From positions 1-64,000 of the forward strand of contig CATLBN010000009.1 in assembly GCA_949878885.1 (NCBI GenBank): DNA of 64,000 nucleotides, in the 5' to 3' direction. Made by a program: the position numbers and the translations under genes. The stretch is from an uncultured Clostridia bacterium (lineage in GTDB: Bacteria > Bacillota > Clostridia > Christensenellales > Borkfalkiaceae). Of this stretch, positions 1 to 8,883 are shown piece after piece (within the stretch, counting starts at the first letter, position 1; every line of letters starts with the position of its first letter). Under the pieces are notes generated by a model that was given only the letters and a program-made list of their open reading frames with translations, was not told the DNA's origin and did not search any database.

Positions 1-1810
1 TGCGCCACAGCTCTACATAGAATCCGTTAGGCGAAAACCCGTCGTTCCGCCATTCCAAAGTATGCTCGTTATATTTATATCCGAACGTCTGGCCTGCCAA
101 CTTCTTTGTTTCTATTACTTCTTCCGCTACCTTAAACGTTGCTCCTATTTCATAGCTTAATTTGCTTTTGTGCGAGGCACTGTTAAAAATCCCTTCGCTG
201 GCAACATATGCATCGTAAACCTCTTTGCTTTCTGCAATAAGCCTTGTATTTGCTCCTATTGAAGAATTAAAAATCTGTAAAGAAGAATTTAAATATACGG
301 TTGTAAGATTATTACAGCCTGAAAAAGCGCCTGAACCGATAATTTTTAAGCTTTGCGGCAAAATTATACATCTTAAATTTTCAAAACTGTAAAAAGCCAT
401 TTGCGCAATGGAAACCGTACCTTCGCGCACGGCGTAAGTTCCCGATATCGGTTCTATAATTTTACTTAAATAATTGCCGATATAAAATATGTTGCCGTCG
501 TCCCAGTTGTTAGGGTCTGCATAATACGGAGTAAATGAAAGCACATTTTCTCCTATATTCGTCAACGTGTCGGGCAGAGTTAAATTAAGAATACCGCTGC
601 TTTGAAATGCACTGCCGTCTAAATGCGTTATGTTGTCGGGTACGGTTAACGAAGTTAAGTCCTTATTAAAACCAAACGCATACGAGCCTATTCTGTATAA
701 AGCTTCGTCGGTAGGAATAACGGAATTGCTGGTACCGCATACCAAAACTTTTTCCCCTGCGGTATTTACGCTGATAATACAATCGTCTTGACTGTAATAA
801 TAAGGGTTTTCTGCAATGGAAATATGCTGTAAATGGTATGCCATAAATCTGTTAGAGTCCATTGCATTGGACTCTAAAGTCGAAGGCAGTCTTATATCCG
901 TTATAATATGACTTTGAAGCGCCGCATTAGACGCAACGTGCGTAACGCCTTCGGGAACGTTTACAACGCCGTCGGCTCCGCCCCCCATTGCCATAAGCGT
1001 ATTGGGATTTGCTGCGTATGTTGTTTTTTGCGTTGATATAAGACAGTTATTCTCCGCTCTGTAAAACTCGTTTGCCTCATCAACGGTTATATAACGTAAA
1101 TCGGTGTCTGCAAACGCACTTGAGCCGATTGCCGTAATCCACGCGGGCACGTTAAAACTTACAAGGTTATCTGCGGCGCGGAACGCGTGGGATTGGATAA
1201 CTGTAATATTTTCGGTTAACACAACGTCTTTAGTTCCCACAAACAGCGCATCGCCGTTGCCGTCGGTATCTTTTTTTATAATGCAGTTATCGTTTAAACT
1301 GTAAAAATATTGGTTTGCAGGGTCAACCGTAATCTTTTTTAACGGACAGGCAAAAGCGCCGTCCGCCATCTTTTCCACAGTAGAAGGCAGATGTATGCTT
1401 GACAAATTTGTTCCGCGGAAAATAAGCGAACCCATTTCTTTAAGCCCTTCGGGTAAAGTAGCCGCTTTAAGCGCGCTGCATCCGTCAAACGCAAGTTCTC
1501 TTATTTTTACTACGCTTTCGGGAATATGTACTGCAATAGGTTTATCTATGGCGGAAATTATGTTGTTCCCCATACCTATCGCACGGTAACCTTCCGTTGA
1601 AATACCTGTTAAGGTGCCGGCTGAATCTATTACAAAATATTCATCTTTATCCAAAATATAATTGCCGTCGGGGTCTTTGCCTACCATTGCCCAAGTCGGT
1701 AAAAACTTATTTCCCAAATTAATTGCTATAAATGCCGAAAACGATGCGCATACTAAAAGACTAAGCATAATTAATGTTAACAGTTTTATTATGCCTGTTT
1801 TTTGTTTCAT
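1..1810 (-). CDS. BspA-type leucine-rich repeat surface protein, C-terminus cut by window edge
   Basis: The reading frame opens at an ATG at 1810 behind AAGGAGAA and stays open to base 1, so about 603 N-terminal residues are visible and the C-terminus is missing. Residues 8-30 form one hydrophobic segment (KLLTLIMLSLLVCASFSAF), a signal peptide or membrane anchor. The rest carries repeated LRR_5 / BspA-like units with the pattern AF-x-x-C/A-x-x-L, for example LAFDGCSAL, HAFRAADNL, MAFYSFENL and AFSGCNNL, separated by stretches such as VPDNITHLDGSAF. Proteins of this family are exported and often act in adhesion or host contact; the ligand cannot be read from sequence. It is divergent from the small XRE regulator at 1889, which may control it. 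The type of surface anchor is unknown because the end is missing. Confidence 0.85.
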   Translation of the reverse strand, partial: MKQKTGIIKLLTLIMLSLLVCASFSAFIAINLGNKFLPTWAMVGKDPDGNYILDKDEYFVIDSAGTLTGISTEGYRAIGMGNNIISAIDKPIAVHIPESVVKIRELAFDGCSALKAATLPEGLKEMGSLIFRGTNLSSIHLPSTVEKMADGAFACPLKKITVDPANQYFYSLNDNCIIKKDTDGNGDALFVGTKDVVLTENITVIQSHAFRAADNLVSFNVPAWITAIGSSAFADTDLRYITVDEANEFYRAENNCLISTQKTTYAANPNTLMAMGGGADGVVNVPEGVTHVASNAALQSHIITDIRLPSTLESNAMDSNRFMAYHLQHISIAENPYYYSQDDCIISVNTAGEKVLVCGTSNSVIPTDEALYRIGSYAFGFNKDLTSLTVPDNITHLDGSAFQSSGILNLTLPDTLTNIGENVLSFTPYYADPNNWDDGNIFYIGNYLSKIIEPISGTYAVREGTVSIAQMAFYSFENLRCIILPQSLKIIGSGAFSGCNNLTTVYLNSSLQIFNSSIGANTRLIAESKEVYDAYVASEGIFNSASHKSKLSYEIGATFKVAEEVIETKKLAGQTFGYKYNEHTLEWRNDGFSPNGFYVELWR

Positions 1811-1843
1811 ACTTTTCTCCTTTTATTATTATATGCAAAAATA

Positions 1844-1883
1844 TCTCCAAGGAGCTATTTTTAGTGATTATAGCACCAAGGAG
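1844..1883. promoter_or_regulatory. Repeated CCAAGGAG motif in the divergent LRR/XRE promoter region
   Basis: The 78-base gap between the divergent genes contains CCAAGGAG twice, at 1847-1854 and 1876-1883, 29 bases apart. The first copy is the core of CTCC-AA-GGAG, an inverted repeat. The second copy also supplies the ribosome binding site of the XRE gene. Two matching sites beside a small HTH regulator suggest operators for autoregulation and control of the LRR gene; this is inference. Confidence 0.35.
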
Positions 1884-1888
1884 ATATA

Positions 1889-2110
1889 ATGTCAACTATG
1901 TTTAAGATAAAATTTTCGGAAAATTTAAGGCTTTTAATGAAGCAGTCTAAAATTAACCAAGTTAAGCTATCCGCCGAAATAGGGGTTGCCCAAAGCGCGA
2001 TAAGCGCTTGGCTTTTAAATAAAAAAGAACCGAGTATTACAAGTTTATGGCTGTTGGCAAATTATTTTAACTGCACTATTGACGAACTTGTGGGCAGAAC
2101 GGATTTATGA
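1889..2110 (+). CDS. Small XRE-family helix-turn-helix regulator
   Basis: A 73-residue protein that is essentially one HTH_3 (Cro/CI-type) domain. The recognition region reads VKLSAEIGVAQSAISAWLLN, followed by KKEPSITSLWLLANYFNCTIDELVG, the usual ending of this fold. The start is ATG 1889 behind AAGGAGAT. There is no sensor or dimerisation domain, so it probably acts as a simple DNA-binding repressor. It is divergent from the LRR surface protein, with 78 bases between the starts containing two CCAAGGAG motifs, and this suggests local regulation. A hairpin terminator follows at 2148. Confidence 0.85.
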   Translation: MSTMFKIKFSENLRLLMKQSKINQVKLSAEIGVAQSAISAWLLNKKEPSITSLWLLANYFNCTIDELVGRTDL

Positions 2111-2147
2111 AAGCGCAACAAAAGAAATTTATTATAATTAACGTTAA

Positions 2148-2180
2148 AACTCTGCGAAAACTTTCGCGGAGTTTATATTT
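2148..2180 (+). terminator. Rho-independent terminator after the XRE gene
   Basis: AACTCTGCGAA (2148-2158) pairs with TTCGCGGAGTT (2163-2173) with one G-U pair, and a T-rich tail TATATTTT follows. Confidence 0.7.
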
Positions 2181-2242
2181 TCATAAAATCGAATAAGTTA
2201 AATATTGTAAAAACACAGTTAATTTTACCGTATAATAAAATG

Positions 2243-2271
2243 TTGCAATTTTAAAATGCGTAAGTTATAAT
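2243..2271 (+). promoter_or_regulatory. Sigma-A promoter of the 2319 operon
   Basis: TTGCAA (2243-2248), a 17-base spacer and TATAAT (2266-2271), 48 bases before the start codon at 2319. The rest of the 208-base gap holds only the terminator of the upstream gene and AT-rich sequence. Confidence 0.65.
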
Positions 2272-2318
2272 TTTTACAACAGCGTTTTAATGTTGATTTT
2301 CAATTTAAAAGGTAATAA

Positions 2319-3011
2319 ATGAGCAAAAAAGAAAAATTATTTTTAAAAATGCGCAACGTTAACGGAGAAGAAGCCGAAGAAACTTGTGTTCACTATGCTA
2401 AAAGTTTAAAAGGTTATATTAAATATATGCTTTTCAAATTTGAACAAGTTGCGGTATTTATTTCGTTTATTTTAACCATTGTAGGCGTTTATTTGGTTAG
2501 AAACGAAGAATTGATGTCTAAAATTATAGCCTACACGCTGTCTTCCTGTTTCGGACTTACTTATTTTATAACAATTTTTGTAGGTATATGGTTTTGGAAA
2601 TTTTCAAAACACGTTTTTGTAACCGACGAAGGAATATGGATTGCGCATTACAGTTCGTTTTGGTGGCGCGGCGCGCCTGACTTTATGGGCAGACGCAGAT
2701 TTCTGGCCCCCTCCTGGTCGGTATATACTTGGAGCGAACTCAAAAGCGTATCTTTAAAAAAAGAGGAAATAGACAAATCCGCAAGAGATATAACCTATTA
2801 TTTTGAAAAATTTAACGATTGGATTGTAAAATCTTCTAAATATAAAACAATTTATTTAACAAGATTTGACGGCGTACAAAGCATTGATTTTTTGTTAAAC
2901 GACCAAGCCGACGAAATTATACGGTTTGCGGAAACAAAAAAGAAAAAACGCAGAAAAAAATCAAATAACGTTAAAAACAACGAAGTTAACGAGGAGGAAA
3001 ACTTTGAATAA
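2319..3011 (+). CDS. Membrane protein with a possible PH-like cytoplasmic domain, function unknown
   Basis: A 230-residue protein with two hydrophobic segments near residues 43-62 (VAVFISFILTIVGVYLV) and 74-97 (SSCFGLTYFITIFVGIWFW). The remainder is soluble. The segment from HVFVTDEGIWI to about residue 205 resembles the beta-rich bacterial PH-like domains that follow a membrane anchor, but the similarity is weak. The C-terminus is very basic and then acidic (KKKKRRKKSNN then NEVNEEENFE). The start is ATG 2319 behind AAAAGG. Its last 8 bases overlap the ferredoxin gene, suggesting translational coupling. I do not recognise a specific family. Confidence 0.7.
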   Translation: MSKKEKLFLKMRNVNGEEAEETCVHYAKSLKGYIKYMLFKFEQVAVFISFILTIVGVYLVRNEELMSKIIAYTLSSCFGLTYFITIFVGIWFWKFSKHVFVTDEGIWIAHYSSFWWRGAPDFMGRRRFLAPSWSVYTWSELKSVSLKKEEIDKSARDITYYFEKFNDWIVKSSKYKTIYLTRFDGVQSIDFLLNDQADEIIRFAETKKKKRRKKSNNVKNNEVNEEENFE

Positions 3012-3198
3012 ACGGTTAACTGTAAAAAAATCAAACTGTCCGCAAAACCATACTTGCCCTGCGGTTAAAGTGTGTCCGGTGGGCGCGCTTTCGCAAAACC
3101 TTTTCGACGCGCCTGTAATAGACCAAGACAAATGTATTAAATGCGGCAAATGCGCTAACTTCTGTCCTAAAAAAGCGCTTGTGCTCGAACAAATATAG
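3004..3198 (+). CDS. Small ferredoxin-like 4Fe-4S protein (TTG start)
   Basis: A 64-residue protein. The second half has a textbook 4Fe-4S motif, CIKCGKCANFCP (CxxCxxCxxxCP). The first half has CPQNHTCPAVKVCPVGAL, the Cys-rich arrangement seen in small two-cluster ferredoxin-like proteins of Clostridia. I place the start at TTG 3004 because GAGGAGG (2991-2997) lies six bases upstream; an earlier in-frame start at 2926 would sit inside the upstream gene. Translation would begin inside the last codons of the membrane-protein gene (8-base overlap). It probably transfers electrons in the cytoplasm; the partner is unknown. Confidence 0.8.
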   Translation: MNKRLTVKKSNCPQNHTCPAVKVCPVGALSQNLFDAPVIDQDKCIKCGKCANFCPKKALVLEQI

Positions 3199-3209
3199 GT
3201 GTTTTAAAT

Positions 3210-3815
3210 ATGAGAATTATAACGGTTAGCCGCGAATACGGAAGCGGCGGCAGAGAACTTGGAAAAATGCTTGCCGAGTTATTGAATTTAAAATATTTTG
3301 ACAGCCAGATTATTCAGACTATGGCGCAGGAAACGCATATGGACGAAAATTATCTTAATACGCGTCTGGAAAACGGCATAGCAAATTACCCTTACGCTTC
3401 TACGCGTTCGTTTTCGCGCGTGTCGCAGGTAAGCGGTTCGGCAATGCTTATTGCAAAGCAGCATAAAGTAATAAAAGAACTTGCTGCGGAAGACTGCCTT
3501 ATTGTAGGCAGAGGCGCAGATGCCGTGCTAAACGATTTAAAACCGTTTAAAATTTTTGTATACGCCGATATGCCTTCTAAAATTGCGCGGTGCAAACAAC
3601 GCAGTTCCGACGGCGAAATTAAAACCGACAAAGAAGCCGAACGCAAGATAAATAGAATAGACGGCGCAAGAAAGTCCGTTCACGATTTATACTCGGGCTT
3701 TAACTGGGGAGATAAAATAGGCTATAATTTGTGCGTTAACACAACAGGCGTAAATATAAAAGAAATTGCGCCGTTAGTTGCCGCGTATGCGGAAAAATAT
3801 TTTAAAAACGTTTAA
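3210..3815 (+). CDS. Cytidylate kinase-like family protein
   Basis: A 201-residue protein of the Cytidylate_kin2 type. It opens with ITVSREYGSGGRELGKMLAE, in which GSGGRELG is the phosphate-binding loop of this family. Later segments VGRGADAVLNDL and FKIFVYADMPSKIARC fit the same fold. Members are P-loop kinases related to CMP kinase, but their true substrates are mostly unproved, so I give no gene symbol. It is the last gene of the operon with the membrane protein and ferredoxin, and starts 11 bases after the ferredoxin stop. A bidirectional terminator separates it from the Ca2+ ATPase. Confidence 0.85.
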   Translation: MRIITVSREYGSGGRELGKMLAELLNLKYFDSQIIQTMAQETHMDENYLNTRLENGIANYPYASTRSFSRVSQVSGSAMLIAKQHKVIKELAAEDCLIVGRGADAVLNDLKPFKIFVYADMPSKIARCKQRSSDGEIKTDKEAERKINRIDGARKSVHDLYSGFNWGDKIGYNLCVNTTGVNIKEIAPLVAAYAEKYFKNV

Positions 3816-3829
3816 TAAAAACAATTAAA

Positions 3830-3870
3830 AAAGCGCGGAAAGTATTTTTAACTTTCCGCGCTTTATTTTA
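3830..3870. terminator. Bidirectional terminator
   Basis: AAAGCGCGGAAAGT (3830-3843) pairs with ACTTTCCGCGCTTT (3851-3864), with A- and T-runs on both sides. It serves the kinase-like gene on plus and the ATPase gene on minus. Confidence 0.85.
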
Positions 3871-6495
3871 ACCGTGTTTTTTAAGTTTGATACGGGAATA
3901 TGTGCGAATTACCAGCTTATACAACTCGCCCGCGGGTATAACCGAAAGCGACGATGCAAATATTACTATCCACTGCACTGCCGTAGGTTTTACAAGCCCG
4001 AACGCCGACGAGAGAGGACTTATGCAAAGCATAATGTTTAACAGCACGCCCGTAATAACTGTAATAAGCAGCACTTTGTTTGCAAACATTCCCCTTCCGA
4101 ACGCCGACTGCCTTTCCGTGCGGATATTAAACGACTGAAAAAGTTCCAAAAACGATAAAGTCATAAAAGTAACCGTTGTTGCCGCCGCGTTACCCCAAGC
4201 CGATAAGCCGTAAGTAAACACGCCTATAGTTACCGCCGTCATAAACAGTCCGTAAAACGCTATTGACGTTAACGAGCTTTTTGAAAACAAACTTTTTTCC
4301 GCGCGTTCGGGCGGACGCTTCATAGCGTCGCTGTCCTCGCGCTCCATTCCGAGCGCCAAAACGGGAAAACTGTCTGTAATAAGATTCAACCATAAAAGCT
4401 GGGTAGACAGCATAAAATTAAATTTAAACAAAAACAGCGAAGCAATTAAAATGGCAAGCACTTCGGCAAGATTTGTAGACAGGAAAAACTGAATGGTTTT
4501 TCTTATGTTGGCGGAAATTCTTCTGCCTTCGCGCACGGCGGAAACAATCGTTGTAAAATTATCGTCGGTGATAACCATATCGGAGGCGCTTTTTGTAACG
4601 TCGGTGCCGGATATGCCCATTGCTATGCCTATATCAGCCGATTTAATGCTGGGAGCGTCGTTAATACCGTCGCCCGTCATTGCCGCAACCTTGCCTCTGC
4701 GTTGCAGCGATTTTACAATCATATTTTTATGTTTAGGCGAAACACGCGCAAAAACGCGGCAGTTTTCAATAGCGGCGTCGCGCTTGTCTTCGGGCAGGTC
4801 GTCAAGCTCGTCGCCCGTCATAACCTCGCTTCTGTCTTTTGCTATGTTCAGTTTTTTGGCTATGGAAAACGCGGTGCGAACGTGGTCTCCCGTAATCATT
4901 ACCGTTGCAATACCGGCAGTTTTACATTCGTTAACGGCTTCTGCAACTCCGTTTTTAAGCCCGTCGGTCATTCCGCAAAGTCCAATAAAAATCAAATTGT
5001 TTTCGTCAAGTCCGCCCGAATATTGTTTATACGCAAAACCCAATACGCGCAGCGCCTCGTCCGACATTAAATCGTTTTCCGCAATAACAGCCTGTTTATC
5101 GGCTTCGGTAATAGGTTTAACGCCTTGCGCGGTTAAAATTTCGGAACATCTGTTTATAAGAATATCCGGCGCGCCTTTTGTAAAACTTATCTGTTCGCCG
5201 TTTATAGCTGACGCAACTGTCATCATCTTTCGTTCCGAAGTAAACGGAAGCTCGCCCAATTTTTTAAAATTGCCGTCAAAACCGCATTCGTCGGCACATA
5301 TCTGCAGGGCAACTTCGGTTGGGTCGCCCAAATAGCTGCCCTTTACGCCTTTAACGCCGTTACAAATCGCCATACACTGCAAAAGCCTGTCGTTATTTGC
5401 GTTTGAGCCGGATATATCCTGCAATAACCGCTGTTTACCCCCCGAATATAGCGCAACTACTTTTAATTTGTTCTGCGTAAGCGTACCTGTTTTATCGGAG
5501 CAGATAACCGAGCATCCGCCCAGCGTTTCAACAGATTTAAGCTTTCTTATAACAACGCCTTTTTTGCTCATTTTCTGAACGCCCATAGCCATTATAATTG
5601 TTACAACGGCAGGCAGTCCTTCGGGAATTGCGGCAACGGAAACCGCAACGGACGTCATAAAGTTTTTAAGTATTCCTTCGTCCCGCACAAAAATTCCCAT
5701 AAGAAAAATTATTGCCGTTACCGCAAGTACAAACACGGAAATAATTTTACCCAACTTATTCAAACTCTTTTCAAGCGGAGTTTTAGCCGCTTTTCCGCCT
5801 TGAAGCATTGCGGCGATTTTCCCCATTTCCGTGCCCATTCCCACCGAGGTTACAACCGCCGCGCCGTTGCCGCGAACCACAAACGTTGAGCCGAAAAGCG
5901 TGTTAGACATATTTGAAAGCGCAACCTTGTTGCCGTGAATTCTTTTTTCGTTTTTTTCAACTCCGGCACTTTCGCCCGTAAGCGCCGACTCGTCGCACAT
6001 AAGCGAATTGCTTTCTATAACTCTGCAGTCGGCAGGTACAACGTCGCCTTCCTCCAAAAGCACAACGTCGCCCACGGTAAGTTCTTCGCTGGGCACAACA
6101 AACTCTTTATTTTCCCTTCTTACCTTGCAAAACGAAGCGGATAGCTTTTTTAAATTTTCTATAGCTTTATCGGCGCGGTATTGCTGAATTGTGCCTACAA
6201 GCGCGTTAAGAAAAATAATCAAAAGAATAATAACCGTGTCGGTTAAATCGTTTTTATCCTTGGATATAAAAGCAATTACGCCTGAAACGGCTGCGGCTAC
6301 TATTAAAAGAATTGTCATAAAGTCTTTAAACTGCGCAAAAAACAGTTTAATCGGACTTATGGCTTTTCCCTGTTCAAGCTGATTTTTTCCGTATTTTTCC
6401 AGCCTTGCCGCCGCTTCCGTACGCGACAGCCCGTCCGACGAAGTTTTTAATTTGCCGAACGCCTGACTTACCTCATCAAAACAGAAATTATCCAT
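3868..6495 (-). CDS. P-type Ca2+-transporting ATPase (P2-type)
   Basis: An 875-residue membrane pump expected to export Ca2+ using ATP. The phosphorylation motif CSDKTGTLTQNK, the actuator loop LTGES, the hinge MTGDGINDAPS and the N-terminal cation-ATPase segment (AFGKLKTSSDGLSRTEAAARL) are all present. Ion-site residues match the SERCA/PMCA-like group: AIPEGLPAVV in M4, STNLAEVLAIL in M5 and LWLNLITDSFPVLALG in M6, so Ca2+ is the most likely substrate. I use ATG 6495 (protein begins MDNFCFDEV) because AGAGGT lies just upstream; the frame could extend 23 codons further without a ribosome site. It stands alone between two terminators. Confidence 0.9.
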   Translation of the reverse strand: MDNFCFDEVSQAFGKLKTSSDGLSRTEAAARLEKYGKNQLEQGKAISPIKLFFAQFKDFMTILLIVAAAVSGVIAFISKDKNDLTDTVIILLIIFLNALVGTIQQYRADKAIENLKKLSASFCKVRRENKEFVVPSEELTVGDVVLLEEGDVVPADCRVIESNSLMCDESALTGESAGVEKNEKRIHGNKVALSNMSNTLFGSTFVVRGNGAAVVTSVGMGTEMGKIAAMLQGGKAAKTPLEKSLNKLGKIISVFVLAVTAIIFLMGIFVRDEGILKNFMTSVAVSVAAIPEGLPAVVTIIMAMGVQKMSKKGVVIRKLKSVETLGGCSVICSDKTGTLTQNKLKVVALYSGGKQRLLQDISGSNANNDRLLQCMAICNGVKGVKGSYLGDPTEVALQICADECGFDGNFKKLGELPFTSERKMMTVASAINGEQISFTKGAPDILINRCSEILTAQGVKPITEADKQAVIAENDLMSDEALRVLGFAYKQYSGGLDENNLIFIGLCGMTDGLKNGVAEAVNECKTAGIATVMITGDHVRTAFSIAKKLNIAKDRSEVMTGDELDDLPEDKRDAAIENCRVFARVSPKHKNMIVKSLQRRGKVAAMTGDGINDAPSIKSADIGIAMGISGTDVTKSASDMVITDDNFTTIVSAVREGRRISANIRKTIQFFLSTNLAEVLAILIASLFLFKFNFMLSTQLLWLNLITDSFPVLALGMEREDSDAMKRPPERAEKSLFSKSSLTSIAFYGLFMTAVTIGVFTYGLSAWGNAAATTVTFMTLSFLELFQSFNIRTERQSAFGRGMFANKVLLITVITGVLLNIMLCISPLSSAFGLVKPTAVQWIVIFASSLSVIPAGELYKLVIRTYSRIKLKKHG

Positions 6496-6552
6496 AAAAT
6501 ACCTCTTAATTAAAGTATTCGGACAAACCCCGTTATATGCTTTTGCAAATAT

Positions 6553-6593
6553 AAAGAAGCGCAAAGTGCCAATTTTGCACTTTGCGCTTCTTT
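6553..6593. terminator. Strong hairpin terminator after nifU
   Basis: A perfect 17-base-pair stem, 6553-6569 with 6577-6593 (AAAGAAGCGCAAAGTGC and its complement), lies 17 bases past the nifU stop on the minus strand. Confidence 0.75.
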
Positions 6594-6609
6594 AACGTCA
6601 GTTTATAAA

Positions 6610-7050
6610 TTAATCTTCCGTAAAAGAGTGTTCTTCCTCTGCGTCGTGTTCGGGGAACTGCGATTTATCGTAAGCAATGCCGTTTTTATCGTAATAGTCT
6701 TTTATTGCTGCGCGGATAGCTTCTTCCGCCAACACCGAACAGTGCAGTTTATGCGCGGGCAAACCGTCCAACGCTTCCGCTACCGCTTTGTTAGTAAGGG
6801 TAAGCGCTTCCGAAAGCGGTTTGCCTTTAATAAGTTCCGTAGCCATAGACGACGAAGCAATAGCGCTTCCGCAGCCGAAAGTGTTAAATTTAACGTCGGT
6901 TATTACGTCGTTTTCTATTTTAAGATACATTTTCATTATATCTCCGCACTTTGCGTTACCCACTTCGCCTATTCCGTCGGCGTCTTCTATTTTCCCAACG
7001 TTTCTGGGATTTGTAAAATGGTCCATTACCTTTTCGCTGTACAATGCCAT
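6610..7050 (-). CDS. nifU: Fe-S cluster assembly scaffold NifU/IscU-like
   Basis: A 146-residue IscU-type scaffold on which 2Fe-2S and 4Fe-4S clusters are assembled. The three conserved ligand cysteines are in NAKCGDIMK, FGCGSAIASS and KLHCSVLAEEA. The N-terminus LYSEKVMDHFTNPRNVG is typical of the NifU-like branch found in Clostridia. The acidic tail (EHDAEEEHSFTED) is slightly longer than usual. It starts 45 bases after the end of nifS, from which it should accept sulfur, and shares that gene's Rrf2-controlled promoter. The full NifU C-terminal domain is absent, as expected for this short form. Confidence 0.93.
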   Translation of the reverse strand: MALYSEKVMDHFTNPRNVGKIEDADGIGEVGNAKCGDIMKMYLKIENDVITDVKFNTFGCGSAIASSSMATELIKGKPLSEALTLTNKAVAEALDGLPAHKLHCSVLAEEAIRAAIKDYYDKNGIAYDKSQFPEHDAEEEHSFTED

Positions 7051-7095
7051 AATTTTCTCCTTAAAGCGCTTATTTGCGCCGTTGTTTTTAATAAT

Positions 7096-8292
7096 TTAAA
7101 TTAAATGCGGTTTTTCGCCTTTTTCAAGACTTTCCCAAACAGGGGAAATACTGCGCAAATACTCCACGATTTCAGGAGTTTCCCGCAATATAATTTCAAC
7201 GTCTTCTTCCGTGTTGTATTCGGAAAGCGAAAGTCTTAAAGAGCCGTGCGCAACTTCGTGCGGAAGCCCTAACGCAAGCAACACGTGAGAGGGGTCCAAA
7301 GAGCCCGACGTGCACGCCGAACCGGACGAAGCGCAAATACCCTTTGCATCCAAAAGCAACAGCAAACTTTCGCCCTCTATCCCCTCGAAACATATATTAA
7401 CGTTGTTCGGCAGTCTGTTTTTAAAATCTCCGTTAAGTTTGGAATGCGGTATTTTTAAAAGACCTTCAATAAGCCTGTCCCTGAGATTGCGCTCTTTTTC
7501 CGCGTTCTTCCGCATATTCAGGCAAGCGTCTTCCAGCGCTGCCGCCATTGCCGCCGCGCCTGCAAGGTTTTCGGTACCGGCGCGTTTGCCGCGTTCCTGC
7601 GCTCCGCCTTCCACAAACGTATAAAGCGGAATCTGCTTGCGGCAGTATATTGCACCCACGCCCTTAGGTCCGTGGAACTTATGCGCCGAAAGCGACAGCA
7701 TATCTATATTTTGAGCTTTTACGTCTACGGGAATATGCCCAACCGCCTGCACCGCATCCGTGTGAAAAACCACGCCGTTCTTGCGGCAGACCTCTCCTAT
7801 TTCTGCCACGGGCAAAACCGTGCCCACCTCGTTATTTGCAAACATAACGGTAACAAGCGCCGTATCTTTGCGTATTGCCTTTGCCACGTCTTCCGCTTTT
7901 ATAAGTCCGTTGCAGTCCACGGGCAGATAAGTTACCTCAAACCCCTCGGTTTGCAGTTTTTTAAGCGTATGCAACACGGCGTGATGTTCGAAAACGGTTG
8001 TTATAATGTGTTTTTTACCTTTTTTTGCGCCGTGCAACGCCGCAGAGCGTATTGCCTGATTGTCGCTTTCGCTGCCGCCTGAGGTAAAGTATACTTCTCT
8101 TTCTTCGCAATTTAACAGCTCCGCGATTTTTTTACGCGCCTTATCAAGTTCTTCCTTGGCAATTTGACCTATCGTATGCAAAGAAGAAGGATTTCCGTAA
8201 AAGTTTTGCAAATACGGCAGCATTGCCTTAACCGCAACGTCGCTCATTGCAGTAGTAGCGGCGTTGTCAACGTAAACTATTTTTTTATTCAA
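7096..8292 (-). CDS. nifS: Cysteine desulfurase, NifS/IscS family
   Basis: A 398-residue PLP enzyme that converts cysteine to alanine and passes persulfide sulfur to the NifU scaffold. Visible markers are [12 protein letters not shown] at the N-terminus, [13 protein letters not shown], the PLP-binding lysine in [13 protein letters not shown] and the active-site cysteine loop [18 protein letters not shown]. The start is TTG 8292 behind TAGGAATT; no ATG fits the conserved N-terminus. It is the first gene of the nifS-nifU unit, driven by a consensus promoter whose -35 box lies inside an inverted repeat, next to an Rrf2-family gene. Fe-S-responsive repression is therefore likely. Confidence 0.93.
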   Translation of the reverse strand: MNKKIVYVDNAATTAMSDVAVKAMLPYLQNFYGNPSSLHTIGQIAKEELDKARKKIAELLNCEEREVYFTSGGSESDNQAIRSAALHGAKKGKKHIITTVFEHHAVLHTLKKLQTEGFEVTYLPVDCNGLIKAEDVAKAIRKDTALVTVMFANNEVGTVLPVAEIGEVCRKNGVVFHTDAVQAVGHIPVDVKAQNIDMLSLSAHKFHGPKGVGAIYCRKQIPLYTFVEGGAQERGKRAGTENLAGAAAMAAALEDACLNMRKNAEKERNLRDRLIEGLLKIPHSKLNGDFKNRLPNNVNICFEGIEGESLLLLLDAKGICASSGSACTSGSLDPSHVLLALGLPHEVAHGSLRLSLSEYNTEEDVEIILRETPEIVEYLRSISPVWESLEKGEKPHLI

Positions 8293-8324
8293 TGTTTTAA
8301 TTCCTACATAATTAGTATGATTTT

Positions 8325-8361
8325 ATTATAAATAATAATTCCTATATTGTCAATAGGAATT
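8325..8361 (-). promoter_or_regulatory. nifS promoter with inverted-repeat operator over the -35 box
   Basis: On the minus strand TTGACA (8348-8353), exactly 17 bases and TATAAT (8325-8330) form a perfect sigma-A promoter. The -35 box lies inside the inverted repeat AATTCCTAT-N7-ATAGGAATT (8337-8361). A site of this form suits the Rrf2-family regulator encoded just upstream. Confidence 0.75.
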
Positions 8362-8423
8362 ACCTGCCGATTAAAAAGTTTTTAATTATTTCAAGGCGCT
8401 TTTTCAAAGTTTTATTTAAGTAT

Positions 8424-8454
8424 AAAAACGCGGCGCAACCGTTTTGGAGTTGCG
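8424..8454 (-). terminator. Terminator after the Rrf2 gene
   Basis: CGCAAC (8434-8439) pairs with GTTGCG (8449-8454); on the minus strand CCGCGTTTTT follows. It separates nadA-rrf2 transcription from the nifS promoter. Confidence 0.6.
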
Positions 8455-8470
8455 ACACCGAAAAAATTAA

Positions 8471-8872
8471 TTATTTTAATAAATCTTTAAGAGTTTTAGA
8501 ACTCAAAAATTTCATAATTACTTCGTCAAGTTCTTTAAAAAGCGGCAACGTTTGGCAAGTACCGGCGTTTTCGCAGGGAACCGCTCCGCTTTCAAGGCAG
8601 TGCACAGGCGCAAGAGAGCCCTCGCCGGAGAGCAGAATTTCCGCAACCGTATAGTCTTCCGCGCGCCTTGCAAGCTTATAACCGCCGCTTTTGCCGCGCG
8701 CGCTTACCACAAGTCCAGCCTGAGAAAGACTTGCGGCCGACGTTTCGAAATATTTTAAAGATTCTTTTTGTCTTACGGCAATATCCGCAAGCGATATATA
8801 TCCTTCGCCTTCGTGCCGCGCCAAATCAATCATAATTTTAAGGGCGTTTCTGCCCTTTGTGGTTATCATCAT
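8471..8872 (-). CDS. Rrf2-family transcriptional regulator, IscR-like
   Basis: A 133-residue winged-helix regulator. The N-terminal HTH has the usual form MITTKGRNALKIMIDLARH then ISLADIAVRQKESLKYFE, and the wing is VVSARGKSGGYKLAR. Three cysteines in HCLESGAVPCENAGTCQTL (Cx7Cx5C) sit where IscR binds its Fe-S cluster, so it probably senses Fe-S status. I choose ATG 8872 because AAAGGT precedes it; a longer frame to 8917 would overlap nadA. It lies 11 bases downstream of nadA and probably shares its mRNA. Likely targets are the nifS promoter (inverted repeat at 8337) and perhaps the nadA promoter. Confidence 0.9.
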   Translation of the reverse strand: MMITTKGRNALKIMIDLARHEGEGYISLADIAVRQKESLKYFETSAASLSQAGLVVSARGKSGGYKLARRAEDYTVAEILLSGEGSLAPVHCLESGAVPCENAGTCQTLPLFKELDEVIMKFLSSKTLKDLLK

Positions 8873-8883
8873 AATATTACCTT

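Noticed and set aside
2926..3198. A longer ferredoxin gene starting at 2926
   Set aside because: The extra residues are a lysine-rich shadow of the upstream gene; TTG 3004 has a GAGGAGG site at proper spacing.
4493..5335. A 280-codon plus-strand reading frame opposite the Ca2+ ATPase gene
   Set aside because: It lies fully inside a well-conserved gene on the other strand, has no ribosome site and no recognisable motifs; it is a shadow frame.
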